Counted from the stretch's first letter, positions 1 through 6,862 are shown. The stretch is DNA of 9,247 nt from Flavobacteriales bacterium UBA979 (GCA_002292325.1 DBBR01000066.1:12296-21542), one strand, 5' to 3'. Program-made: numbers and translations. The notes: generated by a model not told the origin, from the sequence alone.

Positions 1-333
1 AGCAGTCCAAGGCTCCCAAAACACACGATTGAGGTCCACAATTTGGTTTCCTACGATGTGCACCCCTTCTGCCTCAAGTTGCGAAGCCATTGGCGCCTCA
101 GGGGGGAAATGCATCGCCCCAGACAGCATACCGACTCGATTCACCACACGATGAGCGGGAACCGGAGGCAGCACATCAAAACTTTGATTCAATGCCCAGC
201 CCACGCGGCGAGCAGCCCCGGCTGAGCCAATGCAACGTGCAATGGCTCCGTAGGAAGTCACCCTTCCGCACGGAATCAACCGGACCAGATCGTAGACCGC
301 TTGCGTAAATTCATCTCCGGCTAATCCCGGCAT
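1..333 (-). CDS. Alkyltransferase-like (ATL) DNA repair protein of the MGMT family, 3' end cut by the window edge
   Basis: An open frame of 111 codons runs from an ATG at 333 to the window edge with no stop. The protein resembles the DNA-binding domain of O6-alkylguanine-DNA alkyltransferase: a helix-turn-helix with IPCGRVTSYGAIA (about residues 20-32, with the Tyr that flips the base) and AARRVGWAL (40-48). The active-site motif, normally PCHRV, reads PAHRV, so the acceptor Cys is Ala at residue 60. Members of this type are known as ATL proteins; they bind O6-alkylguanine but do not transfer the alkyl group, and they hand the lesion to nucleotide excision repair. ATLs are usually about 100-115 residues, so only a few residues are probably missing. 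The start lies 2 nt after the trmB stop, so the gene is probably co-transcribed and translationally coupled with trmB. The family call is strong; the repair role is inferred from the family. Confidence 0.88.
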   Translation of the reverse strand, partial: MPGLAGDEFTQAVYDLVRLIPCGRVTSYGAIARCIGSAGAARRVGWALNQSFDVLPPVPAHRVVNRVGMLSGAMHFPPEAPMASQLEAEGVHIVGNQIVDLNRVFWEPWTA

Positions 334-335
334 CG

Positions 336-1025
336 TCAAATTTGAATTTGGAGGTAGTGAATTTTCCTTCCCTCCTCGAGCCACATCTGCTCATAAAATG
401 TCTTGACCTCTAACAGGGCTCGAAGTTCCTCAGGAACCCGATGCACCAGATCACCATAGACGTCGGCGCTGTCGTAATTGATTTGATAGCCCGCTTCCAA
501 GTAATTCTCACGGGACAACGCATACAGCAGGGGACTGTCACTCTTTACATGAATCAAGCTATCCGGTTGGAGGATGTTGCGGTAGCGCTGTTCGATGAAA
601 ACCGACGATGTGATGCGCTTTGTTCCCTTCTCGTCTTTCGGTTGGGGATCGCTGAAGGTTAGCCAAATTTCACTGACTTCTCCGGGTCCAAAATACCGTT
701 CGATGAATTCAATCTTGGTGCGCAAAAAAGCCACATTTCGGATGTCTTCATCGTTGATGGTTTTGGCACCGCGCCAAACACGTTGGCCCTTGATGTCGAC
801 ACCGATGTAGTTACAATGGGGATTTTCACGGGCCTGAGCAATGGTGTATTCGCCCTTTCCACAGCCCAATTCCAACACGATTGGATGATCGTTGCCAAAG
901 ATCTTTTGAGCCCATTGGCCTTTAAATTCATGGTCCACACCCTGAATCGCCTGTTCCAGTGGTGGTTCAAAGACCCGATCGAAGGTGGCGAGCTCCTTCC
1001 ATTTTGCCAATTTTCCTTTGCCCAT
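336..1025 (-). CDS. trmB: tRNA (guanine-N7-)-methyltransferase TrmB
   Basis: This 229-residue Rossmann-fold methyltransferase uses S-adenosylmethionine to make m7G at position 46 in the variable loop of tRNAs, in the cytoplasm. SAM motif I is LELGCGKGEY (51-60), followed by the acidic GVDIKG stretch (75-80). The TrmB signature is WLTFSDPQPK (121-130), then TKRITS (135-140). The usual FPDP reads FSDP here (Ser125), but the catalytic-region Asp126 is kept. The C-terminal TFYEQMW..GRKIHYL block (209-225) is typical of the family. The length is normal. The gene is first in a minus-strand pair with the ATL gene and diverges from the glycosyltransferase across 31 bp. A TAATTTTG -7 element lies 8 nt before its ATG. 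Confidence 0.95.
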   Translation of the reverse strand: MGKGKLAKWKELATFDRVFEPPLEQAIQGVDHEFKGQWAQKIFGNDHPIVLELGCGKGEYTIAQARENPHCNYIGVDIKGQRVWRGAKTINDEDIRNVAFLRTKIEFIERYFGPGEVSEIWLTFSDPQPKDEKGTKRITSSVFIEQRYRNILQPDSLIHVKSDSPLLYALSRENYLEAGYQINYDSADVYGDLVHRVPEELRALLEVKTFYEQMWLEEGRKIHYLQIQI

Positions 1026-1033
1026 TCAATCAA

Positions 1034-1041
1034 CAAAATTA
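1034..1041 (-). promoter_or_regulatory. Candidate Bacteroidota -7 promoter element for trmB
   Basis: On the minus strand the sequence reads TAATTTTG, matching the TAnnTTTG -7 consensus of the Bacteroidota primary sigma factor. It ends 8 nt before the trmB ATG at 1025, so the mRNA leader would be only a few bases long. I could not find a good TTTG -33 element at the right spacing, so support comes from one box and its position in the short divergent gap. Confidence 0.4.
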
Positions 1042-1056
1042 CGGAACTTCGCACCG

Positions 1057-2118
1057 ATGAGCGGTTTTGAATCTTCCCGGCCTGTGGTATTGTTTGCCTT
1101 GCTCGATTGGGGCATGGGGCATGCCACCCGAACAGCTCCTTTGATTCAATTCGCATTGGACCAGGGATGGGACGTTCACGTTGGCACCAAAGGCACCGCA
1201 TTGGCCTTTTTACGCACTCAATTATCGTCTGAATCCATTTCATTCCACACCAAACCTGGTCCGGATATCACCTACTCCAAATGGGGAACCTGGATGAAAA
1301 TCGCCGCGCAGGTACCTGAGTTTTACCGCAGCATTCGGTCAGAAACGAACTGGACAGCGGAAATAGTTGCCCGTTGTGGAATCACTCACATCGTAAGTGA
1401 TAATTGCTATGGAGTGCACCATCCGGATATCCCCAGCGTATTGATATCACATCAATTGCAACTCCCCGTTCCAATCGGAGTCGCAGCTATGGCACAGGCC
1501 TTTATTCGCAAATGTGCTGCTCCATTTCGATCCGTTTGGATTCCAGACGATGAACGCCTGAAGCTAAGCGGGGAATTGACCGCTCAACATCAGCTCCCAC
1601 ATGCCCGTTATGTGGGTGTTTTGAGCCGCTTGTCTCCCCATGCCACTCCCAGCAGTTACCGAACAGTTGGAATGGTCAGTGGACCCGAACCGCACAGGCA
1701 ACTAATGGAGTATGCACTGCTCCAGTGGATGACGCAAATCCCCGGGCCATCGCTTCTCATAGCAGGACGACCAGGAGGCGAGGTTGAAGTGTCGGGAAAC
1801 CTCACGCTGTGGCCGGATCCTTCGGCAGAGGAGTTGGCAAGCGCATTGCTCGGAGCGGACTCCATTGTTTGCCGTTCGGGGTATTCATCGCTGTTGGATT
1901 TGGCGGCGCTGGGCAAGCGGGCCGTATTGATCCCGACCCCCGGACAACCTGAGCAACGGCTTTTGGCACGGCATTGGGCACAGGCTTTTGGAATGGCTAC
2001 CTGCACACAGAAGGAATTGGAATCGGGTGACATCCCCCATGCTACAGGCTCTCCCCCTCACGCAAAGCCCAATTTCCAAGCCCAGCAAGCCTTATTGGAT
2101 TTGGTTTTGAACACCTAA
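1057..2118 (+). CDS. MurG-like (GT28-type) glycosyltransferase, specificity unknown
   Basis: The protein is 353 residues and has a GT-B architecture. An N-terminal glycine loop reads LLDWGMGHATR (15-25); a mid-protein SDNCYG (114-119) leads into an SHQLQLP block (131-137); WIPDDERLKLSG (161-172) and VSGPEPHR (207-214) come before the C-terminal nucleotide-sugar domain, which carries RSGYSSLLDLAALGK (273-287) and LIPTPGQPEQ (291-300). That C-terminal block resembles the MurG/glycosyltransferase family 28 donor site. This form is common as an uncharacterised protein in Bacteroidota; acceptor and sugar cannot be read from sequence. An upstream in-frame ATG at 985 would add 24 residues that overlap trmB antisense and are unlike the family, so the ATG at 1057 is preferred: the glycine loop then follows directly. 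There is no signal peptide. tadA follows after 9 nt, which suggests co-transcription. Confidence 0.85.
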   Translation: MSGFESSRPVVLFALLDWGMGHATRTAPLIQFALDQGWDVHVGTKGTALAFLRTQLSSESISFHTKPGPDITYSKWGTWMKIAAQVPEFYRSIRSETNWTAEIVARCGITHIVSDNCYGVHHPDIPSVLISHQLQLPVPIGVAAMAQAFIRKCAAPFRSVWIPDDERLKLSGELTAQHQLPHARYVGVLSRLSPHATPSSYRTVGMVSGPEPHRQLMEYALLQWMTQIPGPSLLIAGRPGGEVEVSGNLTLWPDPSAEELASALLGADSIVCRSGYSSLLDLAALGKRAVLIPTPGQPEQRLLARHWAQAFGMATCTQKELESGDIPHATGSPPHAKPNFQAQQALLDLVLNT

Positions 2119-2127
2119 CTTGCCCGC

Positions 2128-2592
2128 ATGGAACAACCGCTCGATGATGCACATTTCATGCGACTCGCCTTGGCCGAAGCTGAACACGCTTTTGAACAAG
2201 ACGAAGTGCCTGTCGGCGCCATTGTAGTTGCGCGTGATCAAGTCATCGCCCGTGCCCATAATTTATGTGAGCGACTCCACGATTTTACCGCTCACGCCGA
2301 AATGCAGGCCTTCACCGCAGCGTCGGAATACCTTGGTGGAAAACACCTCGACCAATGCACCCTGTATGTGACCTTGGAGCCCTGTCCGATGTGCGCTGGC
2401 GCAGCCTTTTGGACCCGAGTAGGAAAGATTGTCTTCGGTGCCTCCGATGCAAAGCGTGGATACCAGCGATGGAATAACGCGGCACAACAACACCTAACGC
2501 ACCCCAAAACCGTTGTTGAGGGAGGAGTTTTGGAAGATGAGTGCAGTGAATTACTCAAAACATTTTTTGCTCAAAAACGAAAGAAGCGCTGA
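2128..2592 (+). CDS. tadA: tRNA-specific adenosine deaminase TadA (A34 to inosine)
   Basis: This zinc-dependent deaminase of 154 residues converts wobble adenosine 34 to inosine in tRNA-Arg(ACG). The deaminase signature is complete: HAE at 56-58 (zinc ligand His56 and proton-shuttling Glu58) and PCPMC at 85-89 (zinc ligands Cys86 and Cys89). DEVPVGAIVV (25-34) and AHN (44-46) match the TadA N-terminal half, and the C-terminal tail is basic (KRKKR). The length is usual. The start is 9 nt after the glycosyltransferase stop. Just upstream, at 2116-2123, is TAACTTGC, a poor match to the -7 promoter consensus, so the gene may depend on read-through from the glycosyltransferase. Other deaminases such as guanine deaminase share the fold, but the HAE context and length favour TadA. 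Confidence 0.93.
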   Translation: MEQPLDDAHFMRLALAEAEHAFEQDEVPVGAIVVARDQVIARAHNLCERLHDFTAHAEMQAFTAASEYLGGKHLDQCTLYVTLEPCPMCAGAAFWTRVGKIVFGASDAKRGYQRWNNAAQQHLTHPKTVVEGGVLEDECSELLKTFFAQKRKKR

Positions 2593-2619
2593 GGAATGTG
2601 GGTCCTCGCCCGTCCTGAT

Positions 2620-2627
2620 TAACTTTG
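2620..2627 (+). promoter_or_regulatory. Candidate Bacteroidota -7 promoter element for mgtE
   Basis: TAACTTTG matches the TAnnTTTG consensus within the 66-bp gap between tadA and mgtE. A weak TGTG at 2597-2600 sits 19 nt upstream, where a TTTG -33 box would be expected. Transcription would start near 2631-2634, giving a leader of about 25-28 nt. This would let mgtE and the dehydrogenase be expressed separately from tadA. Confidence 0.45.
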
Positions 2628-2658
2628 TCCTGGGTGCAATCATGCGCCTTCACTCGCA

Positions 2659-4020
2659 ATGCTTGAACTGAACAAAGATTACCTCCAAGTACTCATTGAC
2701 CGCATTGATGCCGGTCAGGATACGGAGTTGCGAAATTCTTTGGTGGATTTGCACGCAACTGATGTGGCCGAGATCTTAGATCGGCTGAAGTTCGACCAGG
2801 CAAACTATTTGTTCCGTTTGCTTGAAAGCGAAGTCAAGGCCGACGTACTCATCGAGCTCGATGAGGAACAACGATCGAATTTACTTCAGGCCATGACGGC
2901 AGAGGAGATTGCAGAGGAAGTTCTGGAAAACCTGGATTCGGATGACGCCGCAGATGTGATGTCCGAATTGCCCGACACCAAGGCTGAAGAAGTCATTGGG
3001 TTATTGGATGATCCAGAGCAAGCATCGGACATCCGAGACCTCTTGAATTATCCGGAGGGCACTGCCGGTGCCCTTATGGCCAAGGAGTTGGTGAAAGTTC
3101 AAGGCGATTGGACTGTAACGCGTGCCATCCGCGAAATTCGCCGTCAAGCCGATGAATTGCATCAGGTCTACACGGTTTATGTTGTGGATGAAAAGGACTG
3201 TTTAACAGGCCGATTGAGCTTGAAGCACCTCTTACTCGCAGCCGAAAGCACGCGTTCCAAGATCAAAGAGCTTCAAAAAGAAGATGGCATCATTTCGATT
3301 TTGGCCCATGATTCCGCCGACAAAGCCACCAAGTTGATGGAACGGTATGACCTGGTCGCCCTGCCTGTTGTCAACTCGGAAAATAGCTTACTCGGCCGCA
3401 TCACCATTGACGATGCCGTCGACGCGATCATCGAAGATGCGGAGCGCGACTATCAACTTGCGAGCGGAATCTCCGAGGATGTGGAATCCAGTGACAGTGT
3501 CTTGACCTTGACACGCGCCCGTTTGCCGTGGTTGCTTATCGGACTAATTGGAGGTTTGGGGGGAGCGTACATCATCGGAGCTTTTGATATTCACGAAAAT
3601 GCGAGAATGGCACTTTTCATTCCTTTGATAGCTGCGATGGGAGGAAACGTCGGGGTGCAATCTGCAGCGATTGTGGTACAAGGTTTGGCATCAAGCAGCC
3701 TAGGAACGGGGGGCATCGCCAGTCGACTTTCTAAAGAATTGGGGGTGGGATTGATCAACGGAGCGATATGCGCCTTGCTCATTCTGGGGTCCAGCATGGT
3801 CTTGGGATTTGGGACATCTCTGAGCATCACGGTGAGCATTGCCCTGCTTTGCGTCATCGTATTTGCTGCGTTGTTCGGGACTTTTGTACCGTTGATGCTG
3901 GATCGGTATAAAATAGATCCCGCACTTGCTACCGGACCGTTCATTACAACGGTCAATGACATCATCGGTTTGATGATATACTTTGGTGTGGGCAGTATGA
4001 TATCTGCGTACCTGGCGTAA
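2659..4020 (+). CDS. mgtE: Magnesium transporter/channel MgtE
   Basis: This inner-membrane Mg2+ channel of 453 residues has the full MgtE architecture. An acidic, all-helical N domain covers about 1-128 and includes DSDDAADVMSELP (93-105). A CBS-domain pair covers about 135-260, beginning YPEGTAGALM (131-140) and including the VALPVV strand (233-238). A plug-helix region precedes five predicted membrane helices from about 288 to 453. The pore signatures are PLIAAMGGNVGVQSA (322-336) and PALATGPFITTVNDIIG (421-437); Asp434 corresponds by motif to the Asp that binds Mg2+ in the T. thermophilus pore. In studied homologues the N and CBS domains bind Mg2+ and close the channel when cytosolic Mg2+ is high, so gating is expected to be intrinsic to the protein. 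The stop codon overlaps the next start (TAATG). No sign of truncation. Confidence 0.96.
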   Translation: MLELNKDYLQVLIDRIDAGQDTELRNSLVDLHATDVAEILDRLKFDQANYLFRLLESEVKADVLIELDEEQRSNLLQAMTAEEIAEEVLENLDSDDAADVMSELPDTKAEEVIGLLDDPEQASDIRDLLNYPEGTAGALMAKELVKVQGDWTVTRAIREIRRQADELHQVYTVYVVDEKDCLTGRLSLKHLLLAAESTRSKIKELQKEDGIISILAHDSADKATKLMERYDLVALPVVNSENSLLGRITIDDAVDAIIEDAERDYQLASGISEDVESSDSVLTLTRARLPWLLIGLIGGLGGAYIIGAFDIHENARMALFIPLIAAMGGNVGVQSAAIVVQGLASSSLGTGGIASRLSKELGVGLINGAICALLILGSSMVLGFGTSLSITVSIALLCVIVFAALFGTFVPLMLDRYKIDPALATGPFITTVNDIIGLMIYFGVGSMISAYLA

Positions 4021-4970
4021 TGAAACGTATTGCCTTTCTCGATACCGTCCATGCCGTTCTGTGGGATCGGTTGACCCAAGCTGGATGCGCATGTGAACAC
4101 GCCGAAAACCTGACCAGGGAGGAAATTTTAACCGGTGCCCTGGCTGACCATGTGGGAATTGTCTTGCGGTCCCGGTTGACATTGGACGCAGCAATCATGG
4201 ATGCCATGCCACGGCTGAAGTGGATCGCCCGCAGTGGAGCAGGCTTGGATAACATTGACATTGAGACCGCAGAAATCCGAGGCATACACGTTTTTTCATC
4301 TCCTGAAGGAAATGCTACAGCTGTCGGAGAACACGCGATAGGACAATTGCTCATGTTGCTGCATCAACTCGCAGAAGCGGACCGTCATGTTCGTTCAGGA
4401 GGATGGGATCGCGAGGCCCACCGTGGCATCGAATTGGAAGCCCGTACCGTCGGCATCATCGGATTCGGAAACATGGGCCAGTCCTTTGCAAAGCGACTCA
4501 TGGGCTTTGGCTGCCGGGTCCTGGTTTATGACAAGTACCTTTCTAAGTTCAATGGCCAATATGGCGTGCAGGAAGTGGATATGAAGCGCCTGAATAACGA
4601 AGCGGACATCATCTCCCTTCACGTACCCTTAACGTCGGAAACGCAAGGTATGGTGAACGACCAGTGGATCAGCCAATTCAAGAAAACCTTCCATTTGGTG
4701 AATACAGCCCGAGGGGAAATCGTCGATACAGGTGCGGTTTTGGATGCCTTAGACCGCGGTCAACTCCTAGGTGCCGCACTGGACGTTTTGGAATTCGAAA
4801 AACGAAGCCTCGAAGGGCTCGCTCAACGCCCAGTTCTGTTGGATCGACTGCTCAAGCATCCGCGCACCATTCTCTCTCCACACGTGGCTGGATGGACGAC
4901 AGAGAGCTATTTTAAATTGAGCAACGTACTTGCCGACAAAATCCTGCCATTCACAAAAAAAAACCCCTGA
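4020..4970 (+). CDS. D-isomer-specific 2-hydroxyacid dehydrogenase (NAD-dependent), substrate unknown
   Basis: This 316-residue protein belongs to the D-2-hydroxyacid dehydrogenase family, whose members interconvert 2-keto acids and D-2-hydroxy acids with NAD(H). The substrate loop RSGAGLDNID is at 71-80. The Rossmann motif GFGNMG is at 148-153, with Asp171 at the end of the second strand favouring NAD over NADP. The catalytic set is present: Arg231 in NTARGEIVD, Glu260 in the DVLEFE stretch, and His288 in SPHVAGW. There is no C-terminal ACT domain, so it lacks the serine-feedback module of long SerA. It could be a short phosphoglycerate dehydrogenase or another family member, and no symbol is assigned. 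The ATG shares its A with the mgtE stop, which implies coupled translation. The final codons run through an A9 tract into the terminator hairpin. Confidence 0.9.
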   Translation: MKRIAFLDTVHAVLWDRLTQAGCACEHAENLTREEILTGALADHVGIVLRSRLTLDAAIMDAMPRLKWIARSGAGLDNIDIETAEIRGIHVFSSPEGNATAVGEHAIGQLLMLLHQLAEADRHVRSGGWDREAHRGIELEARTVGIIGFGNMGQSFAKRLMGFGCRVLVYDKYLSKFNGQYGVQEVDMKRLNNEADIISLHVPLTSETQGMVNDQWISQFKKTFHLVNTARGEIVDTGAVLDALDRGQLLGAALDVLEFEKRSLEGLAQRPVLLDRLLKHPRTILSPHVAGWTTESYFKLSNVLADKILPFTKKNP

Positions 4971-4986
4971 TGATGAATCAGAGGTT
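4955..4986 (-). terminator. Rho-independent terminator of the exbB operon, possibly bidirectional
   Basis: Two 10-nt arms (4962-4971 and 4977-4986) with a 5-nt loop form a hairpin. Read on the minus strand, the arms are AACCTCTGAT and ATCAGGGGTT, pairing throughout with a single G-U wobble, and are followed directly by a T9 run (A9 at 4955-4963 on the plus strand). This is a good intrinsic terminator about 70 nt past the last exbD stop. On the plus strand the same hairpin has one C-A mismatch and only a weak T-rich tail. It overlaps the last codons and stop of the dehydrogenase gene, so it may also attenuate transcription arriving from mgtE. Confidence 0.8.
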
Positions 4987-5054
4987 CTTGTTGAATTCGT
5001 TGTACTCCGCATCCCAATTTGCTTCCACCATTAGGAAACACAAGATTGGGTCTC

Positions 5055-5528
5055 TTAGTTGTCTGAATTTGTTCGCTCCCGGCTCGAAGCCGAATAGAGG
5101 ACCTTCAGCGCGGAAGCTTTTCGAAGCTCTTGCTTGACATCCGTTACAATTCCCATTTTCGTGTCTTTGTCCACTTTAAGGGAAACCCACATCTTGCTTT
5201 GCTCTGATTCTGCCAAGGTGAGGCGCTCATTGGACACCCAATCTTGAATCATCTCCGGCGAGGAAAAAGCATCATTCAATTGCATGACGGGCTGTGTTCC
5301 ATACCGGCGATCCATTGGCACTCCAATGTTGACATACCGAATCAAGTGCTTCTTCTCGATTTTGTAAAGCTCAGATGCCTCAGGACGAATCAATCTCACT
5401 TTTTCTTCCTCTGTTCGCAGCACCGTGGCCACCATGAAGAAGAACAACAGCATGAAAACGATATCCGGCAGTGAGGCCGTCGAAATCACCGCCATACCAC
5501 GTTTATTGCCCTTTTTAAACTTTCCCAT
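5055..5528 (-). CDS. exbD: ExbD/TolR-family biopolymer transport protein (second ExbD of the operon)
   Basis: This 157-residue ExbD-family subunit is an inner-membrane protein with one N-terminal helix and a periplasmic domain. The helix (about 17-36) carries the conserved proton-pathway aspartate, Asp22, in the ASLPDIVFMLLFFFMV stretch. It should assemble with ExbB to convert proton motive force into force on TonB or a similar partner. The periplasmic part (about 40-157) ends in a KVLYSAS-containing strand typical of the fold, then a polar tail. An in-frame ATG at 5600 would add 24 residues overlapping the upstream exbD; the ATG at 5528 puts the usual short basic stretch (KFKKGNKRG) before the helix and lies 1 nt after the upstream stop, so it is preferred. 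It is the last gene before the terminator. Confidence 0.9.
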   Translation of the reverse strand: MGKFKKGNKRGMAVISTASLPDIVFMLLFFFMVATVLRTEEEKVRLIRPEASELYKIEKKHLIRYVNIGVPMDRRYGTQPVMQLNDAFSSPEMIQDWVSNERLTLAESEQSKMWVSLKVDKDTKMGIVTDVKQELRKASALKVLYSASSRERTNSDN

Positions 5529-5529
5529 A

Positions 5530-6354
5530 TCAGTAATAGGTTGATCCTTCACGCGGTTCTGCCTCTGAAATCCTCTGGGGATAAACGGACCGCACCGCAA
5601 TGATTTTGTCCAATAAAGACCTGTCTTCGGTGTTGCGGTCGTAGAGGTCTTCTAGCTCCTTGTACGTTCGTCCGAATTTGGCAATGGCCAGCTCATCACG
5701 CAACTCATTCACAGCTGATTGCAACTCGTTTTGAACCTGCAGATAGGTGTTGTAGGTGGTCGCATTGTCATTTTGCATAGAAATCAAAGCAGAAGGGGGC
5801 AGTTCCTTGTAGTCACCTCCCAACAATTCAATCGTGGTCAATTTCTCCTTCCAATTCTCGAGTACCTTCTGGTAATTCTTCTTGCGGTTCTCATCCTCAG
5901 CGGCTGCCAGAAATGCTTCGTATTCTGCTATGCGCTGCCTCACGTCCATTTTGCGCACCCACAAACGCTCTGGAAAGGCTGCGTTGGTTTTTCCATTGGC
6001 TCCTGTAATCAGCTCCACTTCACGGTTCCTTCCAGCAGTCTCTCGACCAATTGGATGTTCCATGATCCCATCACCGGTTGCGACGAGGAAGTTTTTCGCT
6101 TTATCCTTTAAGTCAGAAATGTCAGCAGGCTCGCCTTCCACAAGAAGCGCGTCCAGAAAATTCACCTTTACATTGAAGACATTCTGCTCCTTCGCTTGTG
6201 GCACATCGATATCTGGCGGCACAGGCGGTGGCAACTGACGCTTGATTCCTTCGTCCGAATCAATGGTTGTTGTCACCAACCAAAAGATCAGAAGGAGGAA
6301 CGCGATGTCCGCCATTGAGCCTGCATTGATTTCCTGTAATTCTCGGCGTGCCAT
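5530..6354 (-). CDS. exbD: ExbD/TolR-family protein, enlarged, with a charged insertion
   Basis: This 274-residue ExbD subunit has a short cytoplasmic N-terminus (MARRELQEINAGS), a single membrane helix (about 14-31) with the conserved Asp16 in SMADIAFLLLIFWLVTTT, and a proline-rich linker (QLPPPVPPDIDVP, 40-52) leading into the periplasmic domain. The C-terminal part, with SMQNDNATTYNTYLQVQNEL (192-211) and YPQRISEAEP (258-267), matches the form of ExbD seen in Bacteroidota. ExbD proteins are usually about 130-210 residues. The extra length lies mainly in a highly charged, probably coiled stretch around 137-182. It lies 7 nt after the membrane-protein gene and 1 nt before the second exbD. 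Paired ExbD paralogues are known in Bacteroidota TonB systems; the role of the insertion is unknown. Confidence 0.9.
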   Translation of the reverse strand: MARRELQEINAGSMADIAFLLLIFWLVTTTIDSDEGIKRQLPPPVPPDIDVPQAKEQNVFNVKVNFLDALLVEGEPADISDLKDKAKNFLVATGDGIMEHPIGRETAGRNREVELITGANGKTNAAFPERLWVRKMDVRQRIAEYEAFLAAAEDENRKKNYQKVLENWKEKLTTIELLGGDYKELPPSALISMQNDNATTYNTYLQVQNELQSAVNELRDELAIAKFGRTYKELEDLYDRNTEDRSLLDKIIAVRSVYPQRISEAEPREGSTYY

Positions 6355-6361
6355 GCAGTTC

Positions 6362-6841
6362 TTATTTCAATGCGCTACTAACTTCTGAAACAACAATGGT
6401 CAAAATGGAAATCGTTCCGAGTAGGTAGACGAAATACAAGCCGCCGCCTGCAAAGAGGCTTTCTCCGTTCGTCACGGTAATACCGCTTACTTCGTAGGCA
6501 TTCAATACACTATCGTCAGCCAAAACATAGAAGCTCAACAAACCAATGACCAAGAAACCCAAGAAACCAACAATGGTTCCCATGACGCTCTTCGGGTCAT
6601 TCACCAGTTTTAGCACTAGGAATCCCATTCCGAAAAGCACTGCCGCTGCCGCACAAGCGACTCCAACAAAGTAAATGATATAAAACAGGCCGTCGAGTAA
6701 GGCACCATATCGTTCTTGGCCTTCTACAAAGGTCTCATCGGATCCGCTGCGCGAAGTGATCATATAACTGAGGACAACCCCAGCTAAGATGACTCCGATA
6801 CGCAGTACCGACAATCCTAATCGCAATCCTTTATCACCCAT
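6362..6841 (-). CDS. Uncharacterised four-helix membrane protein in the exbB-exbD operon
   Basis: I do not recognise a named family for this 159-residue protein. It has four strongly hydrophobic segments at about 8-28, 52-78, 85-107 and 132-153, joined by short loops. The longest are an acidic polar loop at 29-51 with SRSGSDETFVEGQERYG and a loop at about 108-131 with a DDS and several polar residues. A charged turn (KLVNDPKS, 78-85) joins helices 2 and 3. There is no signal peptide beyond the first helix and no catalytic motif. It sits 21 nt after exbB and 7 nt before the first exbD, so it is certainly part of the operon. Its position suggests an accessory subunit or assembly factor of the ExbBD motor in the inner membrane; this is inference from context only. 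Confidence 0.85.
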   Translation of the reverse strand: MGDKGLRLGLSVLRIGVILAGVVLSYMITSRSGSDETFVEGQERYGALLDGLFYIIYFVGVACAAAAVLFGMGFLVLKLVNDPKSVMGTIVGFLGFLVIGLLSFYVLADDSVLNAYEVSGITVTNGESLFAGGGLYFVYLLGTISILTIVVSEVSSALK

Positions 6842-6862
6842 GATTTCTTTGAGTTTTGAGGA

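Noticed and set aside
985..1056. Longer glycosyltransferase start at 985
   Set aside because: It would overlap the divergent trmB gene and adds 24 residues unlike the family; the ATG at 1057 places the glycine loop correctly.
659..1243. Long minus-strand open frame (194 codons) overlapping trmB and the glycosyltransferase
   Set aside because: It lies out of frame over trmB and antisense to the glycosyltransferase, both of which have clear family motifs; its own translation shows no recognisable domain.
2593..2658. Possible Mg2+-sensing riboswitch ahead of mgtE
   Set aside because: The gap is only 66 bp, too short for a known Mg2+ riboswitch, and no extended stem or terminator is visible; only a promoter-like box was found.
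3591..4354. Several minus-strand open frames of 130-169 codons across the mgtE/dehydrogenase junction
   Set aside because: They are antisense to two genes with complete family signatures and their translations are low in recognisable structure; treated as shadows.
4020..4970. Assignment of the dehydrogenase as SerA (3-phosphoglycerate dehydrogenase)
   Set aside because: The catalytic core fits but is shared by many D-2-hydroxyacid dehydrogenases; there is no ACT domain and no serine pathway neighbour, so the substrate was left open.
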